Shown here: positions 12,764-25,289 of the stretch, one piece after another
How positions within the stretch are numbered: the stretch's first letter is position 1
How the letters are laid out: each line of letters begins with the position of its first letter
DNA from: Vitis vinifera
Taxonomy: Eukaryota > Streptophyta > Magnoliopsida > Vitales > Vitaceae
Assembly (NCBI RefSeq): GCF_030704535.1
Contig: NC_081810.1
Location: forward strand, 5,551,501 to 5,615,500
Direction: 5' to 3'
DNA length: 64,000 nucleotides
Notes under the pieces: model-generated
Told to the model about the DNA's origin: nothing
The model's input: only the letters and a program-made list of their open reading frames with translations
Databases searched by the model: none
Position numbers and translations under genes: made by a program

Positions 12764-12812
12764 ATCTTTTATTAATTTTTGGGCCCAGCTGGGCCCAAAA
12801 CACAATTCTCCC
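12764..12812 (-). repeat. Right terminal inverted repeat of the MULE, with internal palindrome
   Basis: This is the exact reverse complement of 9396-9444. Its palindrome occupies 12777-12800. The right copy of the target duplication (TTAATTAAT) follows at 12813-12821. Confidence 0.92.
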
Positions 12813-12821
12813 TTAATTAAT

Positions 12822-15800
12822 TAGATGTCCTGATGATGACATGTCGTTTCTATATTAGAGTTGTTAGTAGTTTATTAGTGGATTGGTTTGTAATCTAACT
12901 CTATTTAAGACATCTAATGTACAACTTATTCACTATCATGAAATTCATTTCACAGAAGATTCCTTCTCATTTCTTTAGTTCTTGAGAGGGTATCTGAGCA
13001 AATTAAGCTCTCCTGCGAATGAAAGTTCTTTGTTGTGCAACATGGCAGCTTCTTCATCTTCATCTAGATTCTCTTTCTTCAAAGTTGGACAACAACAATT
13101 TCATTGTTTGGCATTAACAAGTTCTTGCAACTCCTCATGGTCACAAGTTTCAACACTTCATTTTTGGCACGAAATCACCTCCATTTAAGTTCTTAGAGCC
13201 CGGAGATGAAGCAAGTGACAAGATTAATCTAGATTTCTTGGATTGGGAAAGAGTAGGATCAATTGATTTTGTTATGGTTGCTTTCCTCAATGTCAAAAGG
13301 AATTATTTCTCGAATGGTGAATTGTGATATCTTGACTAAGATATTGTACTTTTGACATGTATATTGCTTCCCAAATTCAAGCTAAGGCCACTCAATTTAA
13401 GAGACAATTGCAAAACCCCAAGAAATGCTCTCTATCCATTAATAATTACCTAATAAAAAATTAAAGGTTTTGTTGATTTATTTGTCTTAATTAGTCATTC
13501 TTATTAGAGTGTGTAATATACATTGTGAGCTCAAATCCTATAAGTTTAAACTTTTTGAAAAATTTATAGGTCAACATGGTATCAACTTCTTTATTTAGTT
13601 GACCCAATTTATTAAACTTATGTATAATTCAAAATCCTACAAGTTAAAGTTTTTAGAAAAATTAGGAAAAATTGTTAATTCAATCATCTCCCTATGAAAG
13701 ATCATATCAAACCAACTTTTGATGATTTGCCTTCGAGTATGATACTTTTATATATTATTAGTGAATTCTCGTAGTGATCTATATAATGTGGATGGAATTT
13801 AATCTCTTCTTTTATCACAAGAAATTAGAATTGAGAAAAACAAGTTGTTTGATTAAGGTAATCCTAGTGCAAATCTTGCCATGAGTTCTAGGTATAATAC
13901 ACTAGAGAGGAAGAAAACATATAACAATTTTGGAAGTGATCAAAACTATAGTCAAGAATATGGTTACACTTTTAATATTTTTTCCAAAGGTATTTTTTGT
14001 GGATTTTCAAATAATTGAGGAGATTTTGGTAGTAGATGAAGAGGTTGTTTTGGTGTTCTTATGGTCATGAAGGATTTTGAAATAGTAATAAACTACAATG
14101 TCAGCTCTATGATTGGATAAAACATATTGTGATGTAGTGTTACTATTGGTTTGATCATTTTTTCCAAGGATCTTCTCAATTTCAAGGATGATTTTGGTGG
14201 TACCCTTCATAATTCAATTAAACTCAGTGATCACAAATGGCAACAACACTGACCACTCTAAAATCCATTTATGATATAATATTTTGTATCCAAATTCAAT
14301 GGGAACCAACCATATCACTGTAGATGTTGGATACCTAATAACCAAAGCAAAATTCATTGGATCAAATTGAGCTCATATGGATAATAGTGAGGGTTTATCA
14401 ATTAAGCATATTGATTGGTCCATGTGCTTCATTTTTTTTTTTTGTTGTCTAAAATCCTTTCTTTAAACATTTGATATGTGTTTCTCAGACAACAAAAAAG
14501 GTATTAAGGGTCAAAATTTTTGAAAGAAGACAATAATGTCTTCTTTAAATTTTATCTCATTTCATGTTTTGACAAGTACCAACTCACCAAAGTAACTTTT
14601 TTGTTGGAAGGGAGATTCAAATGTGGGCTTTATGTGTTTGATCACAATTGAATTGATCTAAAAGGTCAATTGTGGGCTTATTCTATTGGATTTACTTAAG
14701 AAGAAGTTGCAAACAAGTTACAAACATTATATTTTTACTTCCTTTGTTTTTTTCATATTCTATATTAGTTTCTCCTTATATTTCATCCTATAGTATTTGG
14801 CATAGATTAGGTCATCCTTTTGAGAAAGTTGTCACATCCGGTCTTTCCAAATGTAATATTTCTACTATCAAATCATTATTATTATTATATATATTTTTGT
14901 TGGCGTCTCATCATGTTTTACTTAGATTTACATGCTAAAAAATAAGTCTGATACACTTTGCACCTTCATTAACTTTAAAAATTAAGTAAAATTTCAACTT
15001 GTTCATAAAATAAATTTCATTCAAATAGACTGGGGTGGGGAGTATAGGACCTCCATTGATTTTCTTCTTTCTCATGACCTCATCCATAGAAACTTTAATC
15101 TTCATATTCATAAATAAAATACATACCCTTATTACACATATGTGTTGATACCTTCAAAATATTAGGATAAGGCTTTTCGAGCAACTATCTTTCTCATAAA
15201 TAGATTGTTCATTATTTAGAAACAACATTTAGTCTGTTGCACTTCTATTTGAAGGAAGGTTAAAGGGTGCAAATGAGTTTTCAAAAAGTTAGAGAAAACT
15301 CTAATAGAGCAATAAACAAGTATTAATAAGGAAGGCTTGTTGCAAAAGGTTTTCATAAGGGAGTAGGGTTTGGCTCTAATGAGACTTTAAAGTCCAGTTG
15401 TGACTTGTGAAGCCTATAACCCTTTAGTTAGTACTCACAATGGATTTGGTTAAACATCAATAATGTTTTCCTTAAAGGTAACTTCCAAGAGGAGGTTTAT
15501 ATGGAGCAAACCAACTGGTTTCAAAGATCTAAAAGCACCTTATTTAGCTTGTAAACCTTATGAGTCCCTTTACGGTCTTAAACAGCCCCAAGGGCTTAGT
15601 TCTGAACTGATAATAAGCTTGAATAAAAAGTTTTCCTTAAAGGATACTGTTGTGAATTTTTTTCCTGTGTATCCAAGTGAAACACATTTCAGAGGGACGA
15701 ACAGAGCCATGGTAACTTTTATACCATTCTTTCTCTTCATAAAACTCCAATCCAAATGGGTACTGAGAATAATTAGCTTGCAAAGGGTCTCAACAAGAAA

Positions 15801-15860
15801 CAATCATATTCTTCAAACCGTGCAAGAAAAGATTGAAAAAGAGTACATACATTTCTAATA
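12822..15860 (+). pseudogene. Decayed Ty1/copia retrotransposon body
   Basis: Landmarks of a copia polyprotein appear in order but in shifting frames. There is a gag-like N-terminal region around 13080-13330. The GAG-pre-integrase motif WHRLGHP is at 14798-14818. Reverse-transcriptase traces at about 15470-15600 include QEEVYMEQ and, in another frame, SLYGLKQ. Stops and frameshifts interrupt all of them, so nothing here can be functional. Sequence at about 12960-13000 (GGTATCTGAGC) resembles the copia primer-binding region, so the 5' LTR may have ended just before it. No LTR pair could be delimited. The MULE at 9396-12812 directly adjoins this element and may have inserted into its LTR. Confidence 0.65.
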
Positions 15861-16459
15861 CATAGCCTCTTCTTGCAATTGATGGGAAAAGTAACCATAC
15901 TCGACTCTTTGTTGCTGTTTGGCAGTCTTCATCACCTCTCCCCACCGTTGGTTTCTTGGTCAGGGGTCAAGGAAGAAATGAATATTGCCAAGCAGCAGCA
16001 AAGGATCAAAGAAGCTGATCATCGTCCCTTGAATTCAAAGAAAAGGCTCTAAAGCATTGATTATGATTTAACCTGGAAGATGAGGGCTCACCCTTAAATA
16101 AGCGTTGGAAAATTGAACATGCATAGGGCAAAATGACAACTTGTTGGGCTCTTTATAAGAAACCTATAGCCCTCTAATCCAATAATGCCAGAAACCATAT
16201 CTAAAAGGAAATAAATATTATGGCTTCTACTCCTTTCTTCAGCAATAATTTTCTACAGCTTGATTCAACTTGGAAGGAGCTGGGTCTTTGAATTTTAAGA
16301 CTCGGGATGACCTCAAACATATCCTATTAGTGCGTACATATTCTTCGCGAATGACCAATCCATAAATGTTTTAGGGGTTTAGATACTAGATTGTAAAGTC
16401 TGAATCAATTTTATTGTGCTATGCAGATAATATCAAGAGTACTTAGAATTGTCTTATCA

Positions 16460-16740
16460 ACTCACGATGTTGAAGGGGGGTAATGCCCTAGAGAAATTTA
16501 TTTATATTTGTTAAATGATGGTTTTGCCCCTATAATTATTGTATTTAACCTTCTTATATTTTAGGGTTTTGTTAAAAAGAATAATGCGGGATTGTAATTG
16601 AGAGGAGTAGGAGAGTCTTTACTATCGTAACCTTTCTAGCTTCATTTAATTAATAGATTCTTAAGCATTGGCGTACTTGTTGTAGATATGAGAATCACAT
16701 TCATCCTCGAACCATGTTAAAATCCGTTTTTTTTCTCTCA
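16460..16740 (+). repeat. Possible retroelement LTR remnant
   Basis: GTTGAAGGGGGG at about 16469 looks like the polypurine tract that precedes a copia 3' LTR. Downstream text such as CGAACCATGTTAAAATCC resembles recalled copia LTR ends. It may be the 3' end of the decayed element upstream. No second LTR copy or target duplication was found, so this is tentative. Confidence 0.3.
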
Positions 16741-18499
16741 TGTATGTGACTAACTTAACATTAGAATCCTTAAATATGAGACCCGTCTTAGATATTAACA
16801 GGTCTCTTTAATAGTTTTTCAATGACACTAGAAACTAGAGAATAGAGTTGAGAATCAATAATCAAACCCCAACAATTTGAACCATGGCCGCTTTCTAAAT
16901 TTTGACTAGTGCTCAAGATGCTTGAATGTTATGATACCCTGAAAATTTGAAATCAGTTTGTAAGCCTTGTCGGATGATTTTTACTCATCAAAGCACCTAT
17001 AACCAACATGGGCAAACGAACCAAATGCCAAAAAGTACAAAGCTCTGCTCTTTTTAGCCTATAGTTTTCCCATCATTTCTTCCATTCGAAATGGTCATGT
17101 TTGCATAGTCTGCCTAAACAGGGACTTAAAACATTAAAAACCCTGTAAACTCTAATCTCTGTGCATCCCAAATGATAGTCCTCTGACTCCAATACTGTTT
17201 CAAATCCTTCCTGGAAATCAAATAATAATCCACAACATCCATACAGACTTTTTTTCTGATGTATTTTGGAACATACTTGAGGCACACAAACTTCCTCCAA
17301 AACTCTAAAAGTTCTAGAGGGCTTTCTTCCAGAATGACCAAGAATCTAGGCTGCCGTTGTAAAAGCTGGGCTATGGCAACAAACACATAGCCCTATCACA
17401 AGCCCTGCCTGAAGCCCATTTCCAACAATAATTGTCATTTTGAATGGCCATGGTTTTGCAAGGTAGCAGACAGGTGGACTTAAGCCTTTTCTTGAGCCAA
17501 GCTGGGCCAAAGCACATTTCCATCACAGCAGTCCAGTTCTAAAGTTTGAGGCCCATAAAAAGCCTTCTTAATTTTTTATATATTTTTTTTTGTGGGAAGT
17601 CTTAAGGGACTTCAAATTTAAAAATTTTGTCTGAATGCAAAAGGTCAAAAAAAAATTTAACTTCTATCTAAAATATGATTTTTGAATGACATGTTTGTAT
17701 CAATCTCTACTCAGAATGAAGATAAATTCAATCATATTTAGATTTCAAACATCCAGAAACGTCCATCCCAGGTCCCATCAATTAGTTAAAAATAATACAA
17801 ATCGTACAAAACGAAATTCAAATTTTGGATGAGAAGAGAATAAGGTCATACTAGGATCAAACAACAGCAATCATGTTTCATCATCTATGTCTAATTTTCA
17901 TTAATTATCATTCTAAATTCTACAGAAGAACATGCAGTTTACCAAAATTCATGCCAAGAGAATCATATCAATCCTCTTTATCATAAAAATATTCAATCTC
18001 AGAAGGCCTGTCTACCCTTCTCACTCCATCTACCCTTTCCTGCAAAAAGGAGAAAAAAAAATGGAACAGGCACCTTCGTTCACTACATCCATTAACTTAT
18101 TCGCTGTTTTATATATAGGACTGTGGTAGGAATTCTGGGAAAACAAAAAAGAAATTAACTAGTAGGAGACCTGTTGATAACCATGGAGGATGTTTGCTTT
18201 TCTTGGAAAAGTCAAATTCAACCCCCCTAATCTCTTTACAGAAAGTCAATGCCGGCCATTAACCATTTTCGAATCCAAGGCAGACACCTTCCACCTCCAT
18301 TTTTTTTTCTTTTTCTTGTTTTCTTTTTTGAAACTAGCTTCGAACTTGCAGAGTGATCATCGGATCTCGATTAACCAGAAAGGCAGGAAATGGGATAGAA
18401 CTGAGAATGGAAATGGAGATGGACGAAAACAAAATTTTCATAGATACTTATCAGTAACATAATTTTGCTTTCTTGGCATGAAAAAGATGTAGAGCAACA
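16741..18499. other. Intergenic DNA without a recognised gene
   Basis: An open frame on the minus strand at 17386-17126 reads like ordinary protein but matches nothing I know and has no flanking exons I can identify. It may be a transposon scrap. The rest, up to the stop codon of the SMR gene, shows no structure beyond AT-rich runs. The 3' UTR of the SMR gene would lie just left of 18500. Confidence 0.4.
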
Positions 18500-18991
18500 T
18501 CATTTTCCACCTTGCCTGAGTCTCTTAGATTTGCCACCGAAATCAGGAGGAAACAGTGATTGAATCTCGTTTGAGAGATCGAGTAGGACTCGTCGATTAG
18601 GCCCCGCCGCTCTCCGTTTAGTGGATGGAAGGGATTTTGGTTTTTTTGGTGCAGGTGGGCATGGGAGGATCAATGGGATTTTGTGATCCACAGATGTTGG
18701 AGTCTTGAACCCATCGTTATCATCATCTTCTTCCACCTTGAATTCTGCTAGAGATGACATTTTCAGGTCCATAGGAGTTACCTTCACCTTGCATTTCTCT
18801 TCTTCTTGTTCTTCTCTTTCTTTTTCTTCTTGTTTCTTATCAAACTTGCCTTCTCCTGAACGTGCAGTTTCACAGTTCCCACACTCATGATCATCATCTT
18901 GAAATTCCAACGTGGGTTTTGCTAGAAAATTGAATCCGATGGAAGTCAGATCTTTCTCAGTGAGGAACACCCCAGAATTGGACACACCCAT
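18500..18991 (-). CDS. SIAMESE-RELATED (SMR) cyclin-dependent kinase inhibitor, 163 residues
   Basis: This is one uninterrupted exon from ATG (18991) to stop. The diagnostic SMR/SIM block is DGFKTPTSVDHKIP at residues 93-106, followed by a proline-rich stretch (CPPAPKKPK). A second conserved block, RRVLLDLSNEIQSLFPPDF, occupies about residues 133-151. The middle (residues 50-66) is a highly charged KKQEEKEREEQEEEK run. Proteins of this plant-specific family bind CDK-cyclin complexes in the nucleus, block mitosis and promote endoreduplication, often in response to stress or differentiation. Lack of introns is usual for the family. Which SMR number it matches cannot be decided by eye. The upstream region has a CT-rich leader at 19381-19409 that may be in the 5' UTR or promoter. 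Confidence 0.85.
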   Translation of the reverse strand: MGVSNSGVFLTEKDLTSIGFNFLAKPTLEFQDDDHECGNCETARSGEGKFDKKQEEKEREEQEEEKCKVKVTPMDLKMSSLAEFKVEEDDDNDGFKTPTSVDHKIPLILPCPPAPKKPKSLPSTKRRAAGPNRRVLLDLSNEIQSLFPPDFGGKSKRLRQGGK

Positions 18992-19380
18992 GAAGGAAAC
19001 TGATTCGAATTCCGAGCTAGTAGCGCATCAAGAGAAAGAAGCTAGAGATCAGTTTGGAGTAGTATAATAAGCAAAGATGGTAAGCTCATGAGACATAAGA
19101 AACCAACAAGAACAATTAAAGAACCTAGTCTCCAAAGCTGGAGAGCAAAGAGGCTGAGAAACATATGCGAGAAAAAGACGGTTGATATAGAAATTAATGG
19201 GTACACCCCAAAAAAACAATCATCAAAACCACCATCTTTTTGCCCCTTTTTTCCCCAGTGATTTTTTCTGCGCTTAATCCTTGGATTTTAGCTTTTTCCA
19301 TGGTTTTTTATGAGAGAGAAGGTGGAAGCTCTCAAAGCCCACTTCGGCGAAGGATCCAATGCAAATAAACCAAACACACG

Positions 19381-19409
19381 TCTCTCTCCCTCCCTCTCTC
19401 TCTCTCTCT
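19381..19409. repeat. CT microsatellite upstream of the SMR gene
   Basis: Alternating CT with a few CCC interruptions, about 410 bp upstream of the SMR start codon. Such pyrimidine-rich tracts are common in plant 5' UTRs and core promoters; a role here is unproven. Confidence 0.8.
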
Positions 19410-21639
19410 GAGTTATTATCTCTTATCAGTCAGCCATTCATACTAAAAAAATCTGGTTTGGGCCTTTGGCGTTGGCTTTTTCTGATTTCTACGAACTTTC
19501 ATGCATCTATTCACGTGACATGCTACAGCTAAAACCATTTTACATCAACTTAATTTTAACGTTAAAAGATACCAAAGCCTGCACGTAATTATCGAGTAGT
19601 GACAAGAATTTCATCAACAATACGCATACACAAACTAAATTTTAAAAATATTATTACTTAACAGTAACCGAATTTCAAAAAACGAATATCATGATGTCAC
19701 CCGAATTTGAATAATATTATTAAAAAAAGTTTCAAAAGATAGGGCTTAATTAATTTTCTTTATAAAAAAAAATAAAAATTATAAGAGGTGAAGAGATTAA
19801 CCATGTCAGATGGATTCTTTTGCCGTCCCATAAATATAAAAATAAATGGTAACAAGCGTTTGGCTCTTTTCTAGAAGCTTCCTCCGTGAAGTTCAAGCCG
19901 TCCGTGTCCACATCATGCACGATAAATTTTTATTTCTTTTCTTTTTATCCTCGAAATTTCAAATATTTGTTTAAATCGAAGGAATAAAACTGCCACAAGA
20001 CCCACAGCACATATCACAAAAAGAATTTTTGGCTGTTTTTTAAAAATTGTTTCTTATTTTTTAATTTAAAAACTGTTTTTAAAAATAAATTTCAGAAAAT
20101 ATGATCAAGTTTATTTTATAAAAAAAAAGTAAAAATAATTTTTACTTATTTTCTAAAAATTAATTTTTATTTTGTTTTATTTTTAAAAATTATTTGTAAA
20201 AAATAATGACCAAACAAGCTCTTTGTTTTTTTAACTTTTTTATACTTTAAAAATACTATTTAATTAAAAAATTAAAATAATTTTAAATTTTATCTAATAA
20301 TCTCCATTTATATATATAAAATATCCCAAATGCAGATTCCGTAATCAAATTATTTTCTCAAAACGCATCGTTTTGAGACTTAGTTTAAATTAAGGAGTTC
20401 TGATTCGGTACATTTTCCGTGTATTAGACCTCCCATTAAATATCTCGCACGGGATTAACTTCTCCTAACGTGAGATTTTGAGTCATATCGGGAAAATGAT
20501 CAATTGAATGTCTCGGAAGAAAAGCGGGGGACCCAATACGATTGCTTGGATTTCACCATCATACAAATGAGAAGGCGCAGATTTTTTTGTATATTTATAC
20601 ATCGACACTTGTGCTTTAACATTTTCCAATTTGGTCCCCCAAAGTTTTATTAATTCTGATCCGTCACTTTCTTACGCCACCCGGGTTCAAAACAAAAAAT
20701 ATTTGAAAGGAGGGGGGTAGAAGGAAATACAGGGAAAAGAGAGGGGCGGAAATAGGAAAAAGATTTCCACTGAAACTGATAATAGACCATGAAAGTATGT
20801 GGTGATTAGGGAGATACTTTAATTATAAAATATGATTAAAAAGGGAATGATAATGTGGGGTAAGTAGGGAAATGATGGTTAAAAATACAAGGGGGAACAC
20901 ACACTCTCATGCCATGTACATAATTGCATCCCATGCTCATGCTTAATGATTTTGCTTCCCATCTCCCATCATCATGTGATGGCCCATCTTCAACAATCAT
21001 CTCTCCCCCATATTGTCAACTCCTGTGCTCTCCTATGCCTCTCTTTGCCTTTTTCCCGCCAATTTTCTTGGATGGTTTTTTTTTTTTTTTACATCATATT
21101 ATGCAATTTTTAAGAAAAAAATTCTGTAATATTTATTTATTAATTATGTGGTTGGATAATCTCGGTCAAAAACTAATTTTAAATTTTGTCGGAGATAATA
21201 TATTTTTTTTTTTACTTTAATTAAAAGTTGAAGAAGGGGAAGTCAAAAGTGTGCTTGGATACATTTTTTGACTTTTATTTTTAAAATCATAAAATAATAA
21301 TAAATTTTATAATAAGATAAAAGAACTATTAAGCCTTATATTGAAAAAGTAACGATCTTACGAATTATTTAAAAAAATTGAGGTCTCAATTTAAAATTTT
21401 TTAAAATAATTTTTAAAGATGTAAGGTAAAATGTATATTTTTTGTATAAAATATTTTATTTTTATAAAAATAATTGATTTTAAAAATTAAAAACAAAGAA
21501 GGAATAATGATAATAATAGTTTTATTTTCATATTTAAATTGTTTTTTTTAAGGAATTATTTAGGCACATGTAGAATTTTGTTGTTGAACTTAAAAAAAAA
21601 AAAAAAAAAAGAAATTATATGGGACTTAAAAATATTATA

Positions 21640-22765
21640 AAAAGCACATTTGATAGTATTTTTATTTAAAATATTTTTAGTGGAAGCGTTTTCTTTGTGT
21701 TTTTAATGGAAGTATTTTATCTTAATTTGTTTTAGAGATTCACCTATGAAGTGTTTCTCCAAAAAAAAAAAATACTATAATTGATTTTTCAAAGCTAAAA
21801 GTAATTTGTGAAAATTTTAAAAGTGTTTCCTAAATTTTACAAAATACCTAATTTTTTCTAAAACACTTTCTAAATTAAAATTACTTTCTAAAATCAGTAC
21901 CAAATGGACTTTAAGTGCTCATTTGACACTACTACTAGTAGAAGTGTTTTTACTAAAAGTGTTTTTTTTTTTTTTTATAGCACTTCTTGTTAAAAATGCT
22001 TTTATGATAATTTAAAAAAGTGATTCTGATAGTATTTTTGATAATATATTGTATAAGTACAATTTTTTTAATAATATAATTTATTAAAAAGTACATTTAT
22101 TAAGAAAAATATATTATAATAAATCAAAAACTTTTATTATAAAAAATATATATATATATAAACATTTATATTATTAAAAAACTCAAAAAATTATTTTTTT
22201 TGAAAAGGAACTGAAAAAGAAAGAGGAGAGTGAAAGGGAAGTAGAGAGTGAAAGAAAAATAAAGGATAGCGAGAAATGATATTTTGGAAATATATGAAAA
22301 TTTTTGAAGTGCTTTTGTAAAGAAACACCTTCCAAGTGTTTATCTAAAAAACACTTCAAGTGTTTTTCTAAATTTTCAACCGTGTTTTTTGAAATATTGT
22401 CAAATACTTAATTTTTACCTTAAAAACATTTTCAAGTGTTTTTAGGATTAGAAATACTTTTAAAAAGTATTATCAAATAGACTTTAAGAGTGTATTTGAT
22501 AATGTGTTTTTTTTTTTTATATAAAAAAAAAGGCATGTGACAAAATTTATAAAATGCTTTTAAACAATTGAAAAATCACTTGTAATGTTTTTTTGAAGAA
22601 ATATTTAGAGTATGTTTGACAATGATAATAAGAAGTGTTTTTAGTATTTCTAACACTTGAAAATTTTTTAACACTTGAACTTAATTAGTGATTAAAATTT
22701 TTGAAAGTGTTAGTGTTAGAATTGTTAAAAATATTTTTTGAAATTACTGTCAAACACACTTTTAA
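21640..22765. repeat. Cluster of AT-rich foldback (MITE-like) repeats, including copy B
   Basis: Boundary motifs of the type GTATTTGATAATG and TATCAAATAGACTTTAAG recur through the block, paired with AAGTGTTTTTAGTATTT-like interiors. The best delimited unit is 22605-22764. It opens TTAGAGTATGTTTGACAATG and closes CTGTCAAACACACTTTTAA, which is an imperfect inverted repeat. Several units seem to have inserted beside or into one another. Confidence 0.5.
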
Positions 22766-24548
22766 TTAGTTATTTTTTTAAAAACACTTTTTAAAATAAA
22801 AACTTTCATTAAAAACAATTAAAGAAAAAAATAAACACATCACTGAGAAAGGCTGTCATACTCTAATTTAGATAAGAGGTTAGCATGATAAAAATTATAA
22901 TTATTAGTTTTTATATATGTTTATACTTTTATGGACCAATAAAGAAGTTGTAGAGTCAACCAATGACATGGTTATTTGGACCAAATGAGCATTTTGGGTC
23001 CCCTTTGTATCCTTGTGTGACCATAAAGAAGGTTCATGACAAGACCAAAAATCAGGAGTGGGATTTGATGAATGGGGCCTGTAAGCATTTGAACCAAAAT
23101 TTGGCATGACCCTGGTGTATTGCTTGCTTGGATCATATGACTTTCTCAAATAGGTTCCTTAATCTAAGGAAACCGGTGGAAAATTTCCTTTTTCCTATAA
23201 TATAAAAGCTCTTACATTTAAGTATATGCAGGCCCGGGTATCATGTTTTCTCAAACATATGTAAGGATCAATGTTGGACTTGCTTTTTAAATTACTAAAC
23301 CTAATAGTAAGTATATTATTGCTCAACCACTTTAGAGCATTGAAGTCAATATGAGCTCTGATATAATATAAATCATATTAATTAAAAAATATAGATTAAT
23401 CACTAAAAAATAGACCTATTATTAATGAATAAACTCCTTCAAATATACAATCCTATGGATCACATTGATTAGGGTTTTGAGAGATATGGACTAGAAAGTT
23501 GGGTTTGGTTCAAAGTTAGTAAACCTTCTCTTTCACTTGCCATAGAATATATGAAAAGAGAAAAGTGGAGAGGAAGTGGAAGTATGATTTGGGAGGGTGG
23601 CCTGCATGTGCATGGTTACTTTAGAAGTAATGGCTATGAATCTTGTGATGTCAGCCAACTGCTCTTAGACTTCTCGGGAGTTAGATCTATCAGTTATCTT
23701 CTGACCTGGGAGAACTAGTTTTATCAAAGATTTCTTCCTTTACCCTTTAGCCTTTTCCCTTTTCCCTTTTCCCTTTTAAAATGGAAAGCACCTCTATGGG
23801 GATGCAAGTTCAAGTGGGACTTGAAAGTTGAAAGTGACCCTCGGATCTCTCTTAACAAATAACTTCTAATAGGTAATAACCATTGAATTTTAGATGGTCA
23901 GAATAGCAATTTTGCCCTGGACAAATCATGTGACCAATCCGGAGTAACTGGGTTTATTTTCATGCACTTTAAAGAATTATTTTGAGAAGTAGAACCTGGT
24001 TATCATTTTAGGAAAACTAACCTTTCATACACTGCTTTGAAACAAATTAGCAGGTGATAGTGTTACTTTTCCATCTTTATGTGCTGAGTATGTTAGTTTT
24101 AAAAAATATTCATATTCCAGCATTGTCTCCTACCTTCTCGTAAGGAATGATAAAACTGGGTTTAAGTGAATGTGTTGGTTTGATGCATAAGTGTCTTAAC
24201 TGTATTTGAGGAGTCAGTCACCATCACCAAGCACGTAAAAGAATGCTCCTGAATCTTGGCTCCATGAGTAACTATGAGTACATATATATATATATATTGG
24301 GGTCCTTTGTTTTTTTTTTTAAAAAAAAAATTATTTTTATGCTTCGACAGGGGACTTTTAAACTATCAAACTTGCACCAATACCAATATTACATAAGAAA
24401 TCAAGCTAGTTAGAAGAATGAGGTAATTCACCATGTGCTAGTACATTAGGTTATGTAATCGAAGATTGATAATTTTGTTCCATTTATTATGACTTAAAAT
24501 CTTTTTAGAGTGTATCTTACTCAAAATTGTTAATTAATCAATTAGGAT

Positions 24549-25256
24549 TGTGAGGACCTTATCTCACGTGTCCACTCATAAGTACTTCCACGTGTCTATC
24601 CACATGACATCACCTCAACTGGGCCACGTGTCAGTTCTTCATCACTACCCGGATGACCTCCAAGGCGTCCGAAGACATCCTATCCGGACTATTCACCCTG
24701 CTGAAGCAGCCCACATCTCCTTGATAGTCCCAAGTCTTCTCTGATATACAATACCACGACTAGCTAACACTAGATTAACTGATGGGGCTTTTCCCATCCT
24801 TTCCTCTACTTCAATAGATAGGCATGCTTAGTCTCAAGCCATCAACAAGGTTGAAAGGGTGGCAAGCTGTATCACGACCCGTCCTCTAACATAGCCCCCA
24901 GTCGCCTGCAAATGTGATGATTGCCTTGTCACTACTTCGCAATCATCACTACAAGGGCCAGCTCAGCACTACAGAGTCTGACCTCATATTTGAGCATTAT
25001 AAAAATCCTATCGAAATAGAAGAGAGGAGGACACAATGAGTTCTTAGACCCACTCTTTTATCTTTCTATCTCTCTCTCTCTCCAAAGGTTTCCACTCTTC
25101 CTAACATTTGACTTGGGCTTCAAAGGGTGTGTTCGGACAACCCGTCCAGACATCTTTGTGTAGGGAAGCATAAGGCCCAGATTCCAGTATCAAAGCGGGA
25201 GTTTTCTCTGCCACGTCTAAGGGAGGAATCCATCCTCAGTTGACAAGGTATCAACA
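24549..25256 (+). mobile_element. Solo LTR of an LTR retrotransposon, 708 bp, TSD AGGAT
   Basis: The unit begins TGTGAGGACC and ends GGTATCAACA, giving the TG...CA ends of an LTR. The five bases before it (24544-24548) and after it (25257-25261) are both AGGAT, a perfect 5-bp target duplication. A TATA-like ATTATAAAAATCC lies near 24994, followed by a CT-rich leader, as expected of an LTR promoter. No internal retroelement region or second LTR is present, so this is a solo LTR left by recombination. The overall style suggests Ty3/gypsy, but an LTR alone does not prove the superfamily. Three CACGTGTC boxes lie in its first 82 bp. Confidence 0.85.
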
Positions 25257-25289
25257 AGGATAACATAAGCGGGTAAAGAAATGCTTAGG

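Larger units (their letters stand above)
9396..12812. mobile_element. Non-autonomous Mutator-like element (MULE), 3417 bp
   Basis: Both ends carry a 49-bp perfect inverted repeat (9396-9444 and 12764-12812) starting GGGAGAATTG. The element is flanked by the 9-bp duplication TTAATTAAT. Long terminal inverted repeats plus a 9-bp duplication point to the Mutator superfamily. The interior is strongly AT-rich and contains no open frame of useful length, so no transposase is encoded and movement would need one supplied in trans. It holds a 52-bp tandem repeat and a block of roughly 330-bp repeats. The identical ends suggest fairly recent insertion. Its right flank adjoins a decayed copia element. 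Confidence 0.85.
18992..24548. other. SMR upstream region and long AT-rich intergenic DNA
   Basis: Nearest the gene is a probable promoter/5' UTR with a CT microsatellite (19381-19409). From 19.5 to 21.6 kb the sequence is AT-rich, with foldback scraps ending in motifs such as CCAAACAAGCTCTT near 20204. The block at 21640-22765 is a cluster of foldback repeats. A short repeat of CCTTTTC units is at about 23745-23778. No gene was recognised. An open frame on the minus strand at 23149-22904 has no known motif. Confidence 0.5.

Noticed and set aside
17126..17386. 86-codon minus-strand open frame with protein-like composition
   Set aside because: No motif or family recognised, no matching splice context, and it lies near decayed retroelement DNA. 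Left uncalled.
22904..23149. 81-codon minus-strand open frame
   Set aside because: No recognisable domain, surrounded by repeats, and no upstream promoter-like context.
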